Assembly: GCA_026120185.1 (NCBI GenBank) | Contig: JANUWF010001273.1 | Span: 1,038,809 to 1,102,808 of the forward strand | Length of the DNA: 64,000 nt | Origin: Voacanga thouarsii | Taxonomy: Eukaryota; Streptophyta; Magnoliopsida; Gentianales; Apocynaceae | Reading direction: 5' to 3' | Shown: one piece after another, positions 9,576-20,610 of the stretch | How positions within the stretch are numbered: the stretch's first letter is position 1 | Layout of the letters: each line of letters begins with the position of its first letter | Notes under the pieces: model-generated | The model's input: the letters and a program-made list of their open reading frames with translations, nothing else | What the model was told of the DNA's origin: nothing | Databases searched by the model: none | Position numbers and translations under genes: made by a program

Positions 9576-10901
9576 GAATACTCTTGGAAACATGTTTTGA
9601 TGTGTGAACAGAACCCTTTATCCTGCTTCAACATGATTTTGAAAATTAATCTCTCGTGATGAGATTGACTTTTGAAAAACGACTTTTGATTCCTGAAATT
9701 ATTTTATTGGACTTTTGTGCCTATGGAATGAATTGATTAGCTCTACAAAGCCTACATGAATGATGATCTAACTTACGAGTCAGCGGGATAATATTCTGGA
9801 AAATGTGATATTGCCCCAAAAATGATTTCATGTGAAAATCATGTGGGATCAGATAACCCTCTGGCATGATAAGTCAGAAGAGGTTGGTATCGGTAGCGTT
9901 GAGTACTCAGCAAGGACTTTGATATTTGTACAAGCTCATGTTAGAGGTAGACGGCCCTATGTAACCTAGCTAGTTCTGGGGATTATCTTACTCTAAATAG
10001 GGCGATAGAACATTGAGATAAGTTGTTTTAGCTAGCCGTTTCGCACCTGCCAGTTGCTGTGTTTGCGGGCGCTTCTTATTTGAGTCATTCGCTGGATGCC
10101 TGGCTGGGACATTCATGCATTTGGCTCCTTATCAGCTCGATGGTGATCAACATCAGGATTTGGACCCCTAGCTTATGGTGGCAAGTAAAAGATGGTATGC
10201 TGCGTATACTAGGTATGCAGCGGTATACCTGAGCAGAAGTACACTACAGTGTACTTATTCTAGTGATGCACAGTTGAGTACTAGAGGCTGCGGACTCAGT
10301 ACAATGATATGTGGTGCTGAAGGCATGAATTGTGAGACTTATATATAGGCCGATCTTCTGTTGGAGAAGTGCCTATGATTTGAAAATTGTGTCAAATATT
10401 AGAAATTTGAAATAAACTCTTCCAAAAATATTTGAGTTCTGATTAAACTCTTCTTTACAGAGTTTTGGAATTGTTTCCAGTGAATAAATGATATGCAATT
10501 CCACAAAAGTTTTATGTACTCTATTCTTGCATAAAGCACTAGCACATGCTGGGCTACTGGGTGATAAATCACTCACACGTGTCCTTTAAATTACCTTTTA
10601 TAGGATCCAGAGCTGAATGGACCTACGGATAGAAGGACAATACCACAGAGTCGACAGTTTAGGTTTGGACAGCTTTTCTTTTGATCATGTATTGTATTCT
10701 TTTATAGATAGGGATGTCATGTATGAAATTCTATTATATATGTATATGTGTGGCCATTAGTGCAGGATATTTTTTAGTCTAGACCTTATATATGTATTTA
10801 CTCGGTTGTTTTATCTATAAAGATCCCTTATCCAGAAAACTAGATGGGGCGACACCCAGTATTTACATGCTTTTGCTGTTGTCTTTAGTAGGGGTGTTAC
10901 A
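9576..10901 (+). repeat. 3' LTR of A1, family-B part
   Basis: From CTGAATACTCTTGG on, the sequence matches the LTR of element B (reverse complement of parts of 27866-31786 and 37267-41162) and ends with the B-type terminus GTAGGGGTGTTACA at 10901. Most of it (to about 10650) is nearly identical to the reverse complement of 26790-27865. It contains a palindrome cluster at 10194-10257. A1 therefore ends in a hybrid repeat or in an A LTR fused to a B LTR remnant. Confidence 0.85.
10194..10257. repeat. Cluster of short palindromes in LTR B
   Basis: GGTATGCTGCGTATAC and GGTATGCAGCGGTATACC are followed by the imperfect palindrome AAGTACACTACAGTGTACTT. The equivalent cluster is seen reversed at about 27178-27245, and more decayed at about 28510-28585 and 37915-37985. 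It could fold into hairpins or bind a dimeric factor. Confidence 0.7.
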
Positions 10902-11209
10902 TGATACTTACTATTTCCTATAATATGCAATGAATATACTTGTCCTATTATGTGGTTTTAATATTTATAATTTTTAATTAAAGCTTGATTGTTTGTGGCT
11001 TTTGTTATACTATTTCCAGTGCAAGAAAAACAAACATCAATGTGCGTATTTGTGCATATAGAAAATTCATATCAAATTTACTATACATACACATAAAGGA
11101 TCTCAGGAAAATAAAAATGCAGTAGAAAATAGTAATTTAATTTTTTTTTCCAAGCCAAAGACTAGGAATACTTACTCTTAGGCCGCTAAGATTAAATAAC
11201 AAGAGGATT
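10902..11209. other. AT-rich spacer, nothing recognised
   Basis: No coding frame, LTR terminus or repeat was recognised. It separates the A1 3' end from a copia remnant and may be the target site or decayed copia sequence. Confidence 0.5.
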
Positions 11210-13035
11210 TGAAATGGATGGAATACTTTGGATTGTCACGACTACTTGTTTAGCAGGAATACCAGCTAAGCGTCGACTCTTTTACATGAAACATGCACAC
11301 CGAAATTGCGAGCTTTCAATCTTCCAATGTAGTCCTTGAATTCACCAAGGAGATACTCTCCACCATGATCTGATCTTAACTTTTTAATTAGTTTACCTGT
11401 TTGACACTCTACCTTATATTTAAACCCCATTAATTTATTAAAGGAGTCAGACTTGCACCTTGTCAAGTAAACATAACTGAAATATGTGTGTCATCTGTGA
11501 ATGTGATAAAGTATTCATAACATCCTCTAACGGATGTAGATATAGGGCCACAAATATTAGTATGACTAACTCTTATATCTCCTTAGCCCTTTCTTCCTTT
11601 TGAGTAAAAGACCCTGTGGTCATTTTATCCATAAGATAAGATTCAAACTAAGGTCATTCATCCAATTTCAATGAGCCCAAAGACCCATTTTGGATTAACC
11701 TCTAAATCTGACGAGGATTTATATGTCCAAATCTTAAGTTCCATAAATATGAGTTATTTGATGCGACATTTCTGTTCTTATTATTAGGTTCTGTCTAAGA
11801 ATTATTTATTTAAAAATTAATAGGATTAATATAGAAAATAATCCAATACATGTTTCCAAAACAAATAATATTTCTATTTTTGCTGATTGAAAAACCAGAA
11901 TAGAAGAAATAGAATATCCTTGATTAATCAATCTTAAACTAAAATCAAATTCTATAAAACTAGAAGCATATAAAATATCTTTTAAAACTAAAATTCTATT
12001 GTAATCAAATAAAAGCTCCAAATCTCCCATTGCTTTAGCTAATACTTGTGCTCTGTTACCCACTCTAAGTCCATGCTCTCCTCTATTGAGTTACCTTATT
12101 TTATTGAACCCTTGTAAGGAGTGACAATTATGGTTAGTGGCTCCAGAATCAACAATCCAAGTGGATAATGATTCAACTATTAATATAGACTGTAAGTATA
12201 AAGTAATACGTAAAGAGGACTTGGCCAAGAAGTCTAGACAATCCTTTTTGAAGAGTTTATTCTTGCCACACTTGAAACACTTGTCCTTGGGCTTGGATGG
12301 ATCGGGCTTGGATCCTTTAAACTGGGCCCTTGCATTGTTTTGAGCCTTCTTCTTGTTGAACTTCTTGGATTTGGCCCCAATTCTAGAAGATGAACCAGAA
12401 CGAGTAGCCAAAATCATTAACTCAGGGTTCATAATTTTCTTAGAAGCGTGGAGTTCTTTTATCAATTCAATCAAAGACATACTGAACTTATTTAAGTTAT
12501 AAATTAATTTGAACAAAGAATATGAATTTGGCAAAGTCTGAAGAACCATGTCAATTTAGCTCTGAACATCGATTATTACCCCTAGGACCACGGCCTCCTC
12601 AAAATGAGCTATCATCTTGAACATATGCTCTCAAACTGATTCCCCCATAGCCATCTTAGTGTTTATAATTGCTCTAAGAGCTTCTTGCCGTGCTGGTCGG
12701 CTCTTGTTAGCAAACATAGCGTGTAAAAATACATCGATATCATAGGAGTAGGCATGTTTTCATGCTTAGACAGAAGAACATTAGACATGGAAGCCAACAC
12801 ATAACATCTAGCTATCTCATCAACTTTCTTCCATGCCTTCATAGCCTCACAATCCTAGTCCACAGAATTTTCCACAATTTCAAGATAAATGTTAGTCACA
12901 GCATACTTGTACTCCTCTGCAGTAAGTACTATGTTTAGATTCCTTTTTGAATCCATATAGTTAGGTCCAGTTAACTTATTCTCTCTGAGAATAATGGACA
13001 AATGATTGCAACCTAACATTTCTGTTGATTAGGAA
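11210..13035 (-). pseudogene. Ty1/copia gag-protease-integrase remnant
   Basis: Read on the minus strand, gag begins at about 13022 (MLGCNHLSIILREN) and shows the usual copia motif LTGPNY. The gag end at 12091-12549 has a zinc knuckle, CFKCGKNKLFKKDC, in which the usual His is Leu, then the protease motif WIVDSGATNH. The pre-integrase region follows (MGNRAQVLAKAMGDLELL at 12063, LWNLRFGHINP near 11740), then an integrase piece with KLRSDHGGEYL near 11370. Numerous stops and frameshifts break it. Reverse transcriptase and RNase H do not follow; the element ends near 11210. The copia RT fragment at 20401-20610 is on the same strand but on the wrong side to be its continuation. Confidence 0.88.
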
Positions 13036-13996
13036 AAAAAAAAACTTCATTCAGAAAAATGTTTGTTTTGGAAAATCATATAAAATGCATATTTAAAACA
13101 TTATTTTATTTCCATGATAAAGTTAACCTATTAAAGATATTATAAAAATATGAAAATTTTGGCTTTTAGAAAAATTAACAGAGCTTCGTAAGAAGGTTAA
13201 CAATTTTTTAAGTCAAGTGTATAACAATCGCAAATCAAACTTCCTTAACAGGTGATAATCCAGAAATAGTTCCATCAATAGGATGGTCACTACTATCAAC
13301 ACCTACAGACAATATAGCATTAACACTTCCAATGATAGACAGATCAACACTAGCTCATATCCTAAACTTTAATTATAATTCATCCGTTAGTTCAATATTC
13401 TCGTGAAAATCCATTATATAGAGAGTCATGCTTCGAATGATGCGAGGATAACCACAATTTTTTACAGGAATCCGTGATGAAAGTTGTAGGGACATTGGAA
13501 CTCCTCTCCTACTTAATCTTTTGAGAAAAATATACGTTTTGGGAAAAATGTTTCTTTAAAAATTAATAAGTTTCTATTAACTTTAGTGAAATCTAAAATT
13601 TTCACAATGTCAAGGATAAAACCCTTTAAGAGAATAAACTATGAATTTTTATTTCACTACTTAAGTTAAAACTATTTTTCTAAGAACTAAATTTAAAATA
13701 TTAAAATTCAAAACTATTCTCCATATCAAGGAGAAAAACCCCTTTGGAAGAATAAACCACGAGTTTTATTTTAAATTCTTTAGTTCCATTTTTAAAACAT
13801 TTTTCGAAATTGTTTTATCTAGGGAAAATATTAATTTCTCAAAACCCTTTGTGCATTTGATCAAAAAATTAAATAAAATACTCATGCTCTAAGAAAAAAC
13901 TTTTTACATACTATTTCTAGCCTATAATTCTTATGTGACCAAATAATTAATTAAACATCATCATAATAATAAAATTAGCATGATCTTGTTTAATCT
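13036..13996. other. AT-rich region, possible copia leader or LTR remnant
   Basis: No coding frame was recognised. It lies upstream of the minus-strand copia gag, where leader and 5' LTR would be expected, but no iMet PBS or LTR ends could be found. A segment around 13609-13675 recurs imperfectly at about 13721-13790; both share TCAAGGA and AGAATAAAC blocks. Confidence 0.45.
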
Positions 13997-15389
13997 TGAT
14001 GCGTAAGTTTTTTGTGTATAAAAATTATTCAAATTTAAATCCATCCTTAGACAAGTTTTAATTAAAACATTAATCCCAAATTACACATACGAGCAAGTAC
14101 AGTCATCGCAAGCATAGTATTGGGAATTAACGAGTATCGATCCTCGAAGAATAAAGTAGACACTAATCACTTTTCATTCATTATTTAACTGACCCACTAA
14201 AGTAATAAGATGATAAAAAGAAAAATAAAGAAATATGTACAACTCAATGGTGCAGGAATATGCAATTAGACAACTATCCTAGAAGACATAACAATGAATC
14301 ATTTAGTATTTATCTCAATTAATCATCATATTGGCATCATGAAAGAATAAAATAGAGTTCAATCATTTCCCAAATAATAAAATCACTATCCTATGATTAA
14401 ATTAGCAGATTTCTTAATCAAACCAACATAACCAAAAAGATGCATTAAACTCATCCTTTAACAATTATCCCTATATTCTAGGTGATAATAAACATGAAAT
14501 TAGCCAATAACCTTATACTCTAGGTGAAATTAACTAATCTTTGATTACTTCGATTCTTCATCTTAACTTCATTTCCTAAGTCCATTGAGAACTATAATAT
14601 GAAATTAATGAAATTAAATTAACTCCTAGAATTGTTTCCCATGTTAATTAGAAGTGAATCTAACTTCATCAACTCTTCCATAATTACAAGTAATCAAACA
14701 CCAAGAGTGATAAGAAAATTAATCAAATAGCTAAATTAATCCAAAAAACCATGAATCCTAAAAAAATGTCAAATTACAATGAAAATATTAATTACATCAT
14801 TATTCTAGAAAAAAAAGGCAAAAGAAATAACTCATAGACAAGTCCTCTATCTTCTCTTTGAAAACCTCCTTGAATAATGCCACTTGATTGATGAATCTCC
14901 TCTTCTTGTGATTGGTTGCTGATTTTTATCCTCAGATTCACACCTTTGCCTTGTGTTATCCTTGTTTAAAAAAAACTTGTTCCCTATGAGTTCTGGGCCA
15001 AGTAGAGATTAGAAAATACCAAAACTCTTAAGAAATTAGCAATTCCGTGCTTGAAAGGAAAATTGAAGAGATTAGAGCCGGAGCCTATGTCGGCCATGCC
15101 AAGCCGTGCACTGGCTGGCCAAGTCGTGCTATGTTTTTTTCTATGTGATTCCCCTATTTTCTAGATTGGGACAAGCATTGGCTCAGTGGGACATGGCCGG
15201 CACTGGCTGTGCATTGGACGGCAACGTGATTTTTCTTCATTTTCTTCTTTTTCTGTAATAAAAAGCCAAAACTCCTTTCCAATGGTAAAATATCAAATAT
15301 GAAGGAATCTGCCTAGTTATTACATCAAATGTATCACCAAACATTCTCAAATAACTAGAAAAATATTAATGAATTTATCCCCAAACACA
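13997..15389 (-). repeat. 3' LTR of element D (Athila type)
   Basis: On the minus strand the repeat starts TGTGTTTGGGG at 15389, directly after a PPT, and ends with TTACGCATCA at 13997. Length is about 1.39 kb. It is distantly related to LTR C (20611-22161): both carry a TTTGATATTTTACC/TTTGAGATTTTACC block followed by TTGGAAAGG, and both end GCATCA. It contains several GGC/GCC-rich motifs (15075-15235) such as CCGGCACTGGCTG. No gene is seen in it. Confidence 0.82.
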
Positions 15390-15404
15390 TTCCCCCACAC
15401 TTAA
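15390..15404 (-). promoter_or_regulatory. Polypurine tract of element D
   Basis: On the minus strand, AAGTGTGGGGGAA precedes the LTR start. It is the usual tract before the 3' LTR in Athila/Tat-type elements, here preceded by GAGGACAAGTAAAGG. Confidence 0.85.
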
Positions 15405-16417
15405 ACCTTTACTTGTCCTCAAGCAAAGCACTCTAAAACAAGGAAAACACTACGATCCTTTTTTAAAAAAGTTTAACTATAACAAAGCCATAATTGCCTT
15501 TCAAACTTTGGATACGACTTTTCCATTGTTTCAACCCTTGAAAACATTCACAAATTGAAGTACTAGATAAGACATATCAAGACTCTTTAAATCAAATTAA
15601 GCAAATTTATACTTTAGTTTAAGAAAATTATTTTACCCTTCAAGCATAAACGTAGATAACATGAATCATGCATGTTAAGCTATCTACCAATTCAAGCATT
15701 ATAAATCCAAAAATTGCACAATTTAAGTCATGATTCAAGGAAATCACTTACTTTGTCTTCTCATTTTTTTTTTTCCAATGACTTAGGGAATTGATAACCT
15801 CAAGTGAATTGATTTCTCTTCACGTACTGTATTAGCCCCCTTACAGTCACCACTCATCATTTTTCAACAATATTTCTTTATTTCTTTTGCTTTTGAGAAT
15901 AACTAGCCTCAAGAAAGTGGATTTCTCTTCACTATCCGTATTGACCCACATAATCAAGCAAAAACTGCTTTCTCACCTTCAAAGATGAAACACTTAACTC
16001 ATTTTTTAACTCATAATTAGTTTTTTTTCCACTCAATCATTCCACTGAAAGATTTTTTTCCTCACATTTCTTATCACAACTCAAAGTCAAGCAAAGTTTA
16101 AACCCATAATATACGAGTTAGCCAACAACTTTCCCAATATTCATCATATTATCTACATTCAAACTAGATGAATTAAATAATAGTTAAACACTAATGCATA
16201 AACAAAATTAACCCAATTTTTCAAATTTTAACCTATCCTATCCAATAAACCATTTCATTGTTAATAAAAATCCACTAAGTGAATGACAAAAATAATATCC
16301 AAGAAAGTAAGATAAGTACAAGCTTGCTAAAGCAATGAAAACCACAAAAAAAATTTAAAAAAGTTAGAAAATTTTCAGTCAAAATGTGTATACGAAAAAT
16401 ATCTTCAAAGCTAAATT
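15405..16417 (-). other. Non-coding tail of element D between two purine tracts
   Basis: About 1 kb of AT-rich DNA lies between a first PPT-like block (16418-16461) and the LTR-proximal PPT (15390-15404). Athila-type elements often have such a tail or an env-like ORF here; no usable frame is visible. Confidence 0.6.
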
Positions 16418-16461
16418 CTCCCCCCCCCCCCCAACACTTAAATTGGACATTGTCCTCAATG
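16418..16461 (-). promoter_or_regulatory. Second PPT-like block of element D
   Basis: On the minus strand GAGGACAATGTCC is followed by AATTTAAGTG and a long G run. The same arrangement (GACAATGTCTAG, TTTAAGTGTGGGGGAG) occurs in element C at 26411-26437. It may act as an internal plus-strand primer site. Confidence 0.6.
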
Positions 16462-16689
16462 GATAAAAAGATAATAATGAAAGCAAAGTTAATGGACTAA
16501 AATAAATAAAGGGAAAGAATAGAGAAAAGAAAATACTACCATTACGGAGTAGCTCCACACATGTGATCCATCACAAGGAGTCATTGGGGAAATATACCTA
16601 AATAAAAAACACAAAAGAAAAATAGATAATATAAATCTAGAAAAAGCAAAGAAAAAGAAGTAAAAAGGACTAAAGAAATGAATCATAGA

Positions 16690-19600
16690 GGGTAACATTG
16701 AGATGCTCTAAAGTGCGAAGTTCTTCACCCAAATATGGTTTCACATGACTTCCATTTACCTTAAAGATCCCCTTAGTCGGCTGAGAACCTTAATAACTCC
16801 AAACAGATAAACTCGATGTATCTCATATGGTCCTGAACACCTTGATTTCAACTTACCAGAAAAAAGTCTGAGCCTAGAATTAAATAATGAAACCTTATCC
16901 CCTTTTTTATGCCATCATGCCAACGTTTCATCTTATTCTTGTAAATTCAAGAATTGTGGTAAGCATCATTACGCCACTCCTCCAACTCATTTACTTGAAG
17001 CAGTTCAGTTGTCCTGTAAGTTGAAGATCAAAATTAACAAGTTTAATTGTCCAATGAGCCCTATGTTCACCTTCCATTGGTAGATGATATGATTTCCCAT
17101 ACACAAATCTATAGGGAGTTGTACTAATAGTAGTTTTGAAAGCTGACCTATAAGCCCAAAGAGTACCATCTAATTTCAAACTCCAGTCCTTCTTTATATG
17201 ATTAACCTATTTTTTTTTCCAATTTTTTTTAACTCTCGGTTTACCACCTTAATTTGGCCACTTATTTGGGGAGTGATAGGGAGTAGCAAACTTATGAATG
17301 ACACCTAAAAATTTGAGAGCTTTGTCCAATTGGTATTGAAAAAGTGTGTTCCCTTATCACTAATAAGTACCTTAGGTACACCAAAACGGGTGAAAAACTT
17401 TTTTAAGAAATTTGACTACAACTCGAGCATCATTAGTAGGCATGGCTTGCACCTCAACCTACTTGGACACATACTCAACTGCAACCAAAATGTATTTATT
17501 ACCAAAAGAATTAGGAAAAGGGCCCATGAAATCTATCCCCCAATAATAAAAAATTTCACAAGCTTGAAAATTTTGTAATGGAATCTCATTAGATTTTGAA
17601 ATGTTACCTATATGTTGACACCTATCATAATTTTGAACAAACCTGTGAGAGTCATTAAAGAGTGTTAGCCAATAAAATCCAAACTCAAACACTTTTTTGC
17701 AGTGTTGCTAGCTTAGTAGTGGCCTCCTGTGGGTCTTTTATGAAAATGTTTCAAAATGTTCGCACTTTTTGTGGATCTTTCTAAAAGTAATGCTTTTGAT
17801 CCCCACTCAAAGACTTTTTTGATCCGCACCACATCAAAACAAATAAGGATCTTTCCAAAAGTAATGCTTTACTTTGGAGAGGAATTTCTTCTTTTGTTGC
17901 ATTGTGAAATCTTCAAAAATAATTTCCGCAACCAAGTAATTAGTAAAATTTGCAAAGCGACGAGTTTGAGAAATCTCACTATCAACAAGTTGAAATTGTT
18001 CATCTAGGAAGGTTTCATTGATGTCTCCTTTGACCAATGGTTCTAAGTTGGGATTTTCCAACCTAGATAAGTGATTTGCAGACGAATTTTCTACTACCTT
18101 TTTGTCCCTAATCTCCTAGTCGAATTCCTACAATAATAAAACCCATCTTATCAATCTTAGTTTGGAATCATGCTTGGTTAGTAGGTATTTAAGGGCAGAA
18201 TGGTCCATATACACAACGAATTTTGACAAAACAAGATAAGAATGGAATTTATCAAAAGCAAACTCTATTGCAAGCAATTCTTTCTTCGTTGTGGCGTAGT
18301 TCCCTTGTGCTGCCGTAAGAGTTTTACTTGCATAGTAGATTTGTTGAAAAATTCTTATTCCTCCTTTGTCCAAGCACTGCGCCTACTACATAATCACTTG
18401 CATAACATATTAATTCAAAAAAAAAAAAAAAAAAAAGAGAGACCAATCCAGTGCAATTAAAATATGAGAGTTGATCAATTTCTTTATAAGGATATTAAAA
18501 GCATTGAGACATTTATCATCAAAATAAAAAACATTATCTTTTTCAAGTAGAGAAATAAGAGATTCAGAAGTTTTTAAAAAATCCAAAATAAACCTTCTAT
18601 AAAAACCTACATGACCAAGAAAGCTTTAAATATCCTTCACAGAAGTAGGACAAGGAAGTTTCTCAATTGCCTCAATCCTTGCTCTCTACCTCAATACCCT
18701 TCCTTGAAATCTTGTGCCCTAATATAATACTTTCTTGCACCATAAAGTGATATTTTTCCCAATTAAGCATGAGGTTGGTCTCTTCACAGCTTTGAAACAC
18801 TTTTTTCCAAACTAGTCAAACACAAGTTAAAAGAATCATCAAAAGTAGAAAAATCATCCATAAATACCTCCATAATGTCTCCCACAAAACCTTCAAGGAT
18901 AGCCATCATACATTTTTGGAAAGTTCCTAGACCATTGCAAAGACCTAGACGATGATATGTAAAAGTACCGAAAGGCCATGTAAAGGTAGTCTTCTCTTGA
19001 TCCTCCGGTGCTATAGGAATTTAAAAGTAACCGGAAAAAAAATCTAAATAATAATAAAACTCATATCTAACTATTCTTTCTAACATTTTATCAATGAAAG
19101 GGAGAGGAAAATGGTCCTTCCTAATTGCCTCATTTAATTTCCAGTAATCAATACAAGCCCTCCAGCCGGTTACCAATCTCATTGGGATCAACTCATTTTC
19201 TTCATTAGGACTCACTGTCATTCCTCCGTTCTTTGGTACCACTTATGTTAGACTTACTCAAATACTATTAGAAATGGGGTGAATGATGCCTAAATCTAAG
19301 AGCTTAAGCACCTCACCTTTTACCACATCACGTATATTTGTGTTCAACCTATGTTGGGGTTGTACTACGGGCTTTGCTCCCTCTTCTAACAAAATTTTGG
19401 GAGTGCAAAAGGAAGGGCTAATTCTCTTGATATTCGTGATCTTCCATGCTATGACTCGCTTATATTTTCCCAAAAAACTTACCAATTTATCTTTTGTTCA
19501 CAAGTAAGGTCTTTTGTAATGATCATTAGCATTTTTGTTCTGTTAGCCAAAAATGCATATTCCAAGTACTCGGGGAGGTCTTTTAGGTTCAATTCTGGTG

Positions 19601-20400
19601 GTTCCTCAATGGATGACAACATCCTCCCTAAACTACATTTTTCGATTTCTTCAAATTCTCCCAACTCAAGGCCCTTATTTGAATCTTTCAAATATGCAAT
19701 TAATTGTTCCATCAAGTCCATAGAGAGACTGGAAAATGATTCCTACATAAAATCAAAGATAGACTCATCATGGATATCAATCCTTAAACAAGAATCATCA
19801 GAAGATATGTGATGTTATATGCTTTTGTGGATTTTGATAATGACTTCTTCATCCCCAACCTTAAGTGTCAACTTTCCCCCATGAACATAAATTAATGCTT
19901 TGGCGGTAGCTAGGAAGGATTGGCCTAGGATTAAGGGAATTTTAGAATCTTTATCAATATCAAGAATATCAAAATTCATAGGAAATTTGAATCTATCCAC
20001 TTTAACCAATACATCTTCGACTATTTCCTTAGAATATTTAATAGATCTATCTGCAAGTTGGATACTCATCCTAGTAGGCTTCGGCTCACCTAGGCCTAGC
20101 TTTTTAAAAGTTTTGTATGTCAAAAGATTAGTGCTAGCACCTAAGTTTGCTAATGCATTGCAAAACATAAGAGTAACATGACAAAGAATAGAAAAACTCT
20201 TTGGATCATTTTCTTTACATGGAAAATTCTGTTGATCTTGCATTATGGTAAATCATTCTTCATTAAAAACTACACTGGATAATTCTTTCAACCTATTTTT
20301 GTTGACAAGCATACTATTGAGGAGCTTTACATTTTTGGGCTTATGTATCAAAGCCTCACTGAATAGGATATTTATGTGCATTTGCTTGAAATTTTCTAAA
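16690..20400 (-). pseudogene. pol: pol of element D (Athila-type Ty3/gypsy)
   Basis: Minus-strand order from right to left: a pre-protease stretch (FSEALIHKPKNVKLLN near 20350), protease (19815-20243: ALANLGASTNLL, LGEPKPTRMSIQLADRSIKY, IPLILGQSFLATAKALI), RT (19258-19485: LLEEGAKPVVQPQHRLN; 19021-19242: MVPKNGGMTV, GWRACIDYWKLNEA, HFPLPFIDKMLER; FMDDFS near 18850), RNase H (18128-18373: YYASKTLTAAQGNYATTKKE, DHSALKYLL) and integrase (17459-17692: [28 protein letters not shown]; 16991-17179: WAYRSAFKTTISTTPYR). These are classic Athila motifs. The protease active site reads ANLGAST where D is expected before LGAS. Many stops and frameshifts break it, and gag is missing because the 5' side ends at the copia fragment near 20400. 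Confidence 0.92.
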
Positions 20401-20610
20401 ACTAAGAGCACAAGATACGTCAGGCCTAGTACATATCATAGCATACATGACAGAACTAATTGCCAAAGCATATGGTATCTTATTCATGTGATCTCTTTCA
20501 TCTTGTGTCTTATGACACATAGATTTTGAAAGGCTTACCTCATGGGATATGGGTAAGAATCCCTTCTTGTACTGATCCATACTAAACCTCTTTAATATTT
20601 TATCTATGTA
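20401..20610 (-). pseudogene. Ty1/copia RT/RNase H fragment
   Basis: On the minus strand, YIDKILKRFSMDQYKKG, LPISHEVSLSKSMC and KIPYALAISSVMYAMICTRP are the end of a copia reverse transcriptase leading into RNase H. It is about 70 codons with both neighbours lost: the LTR of C begins at 20611 and the D pol begins near 20400. It is probably a relic of a copia copy at a junction between two gypsy elements. Confidence 0.88.

Noticed and set aside
11210..20610. One copia element split into gag-integrase (11.2-13.0 kb) and RT (20.4-20.6 kb)
   Set aside because: Both are on the minus strand, but RT should lie at lower coordinates than integrase; it lies at higher ones, so they are separate fragments.
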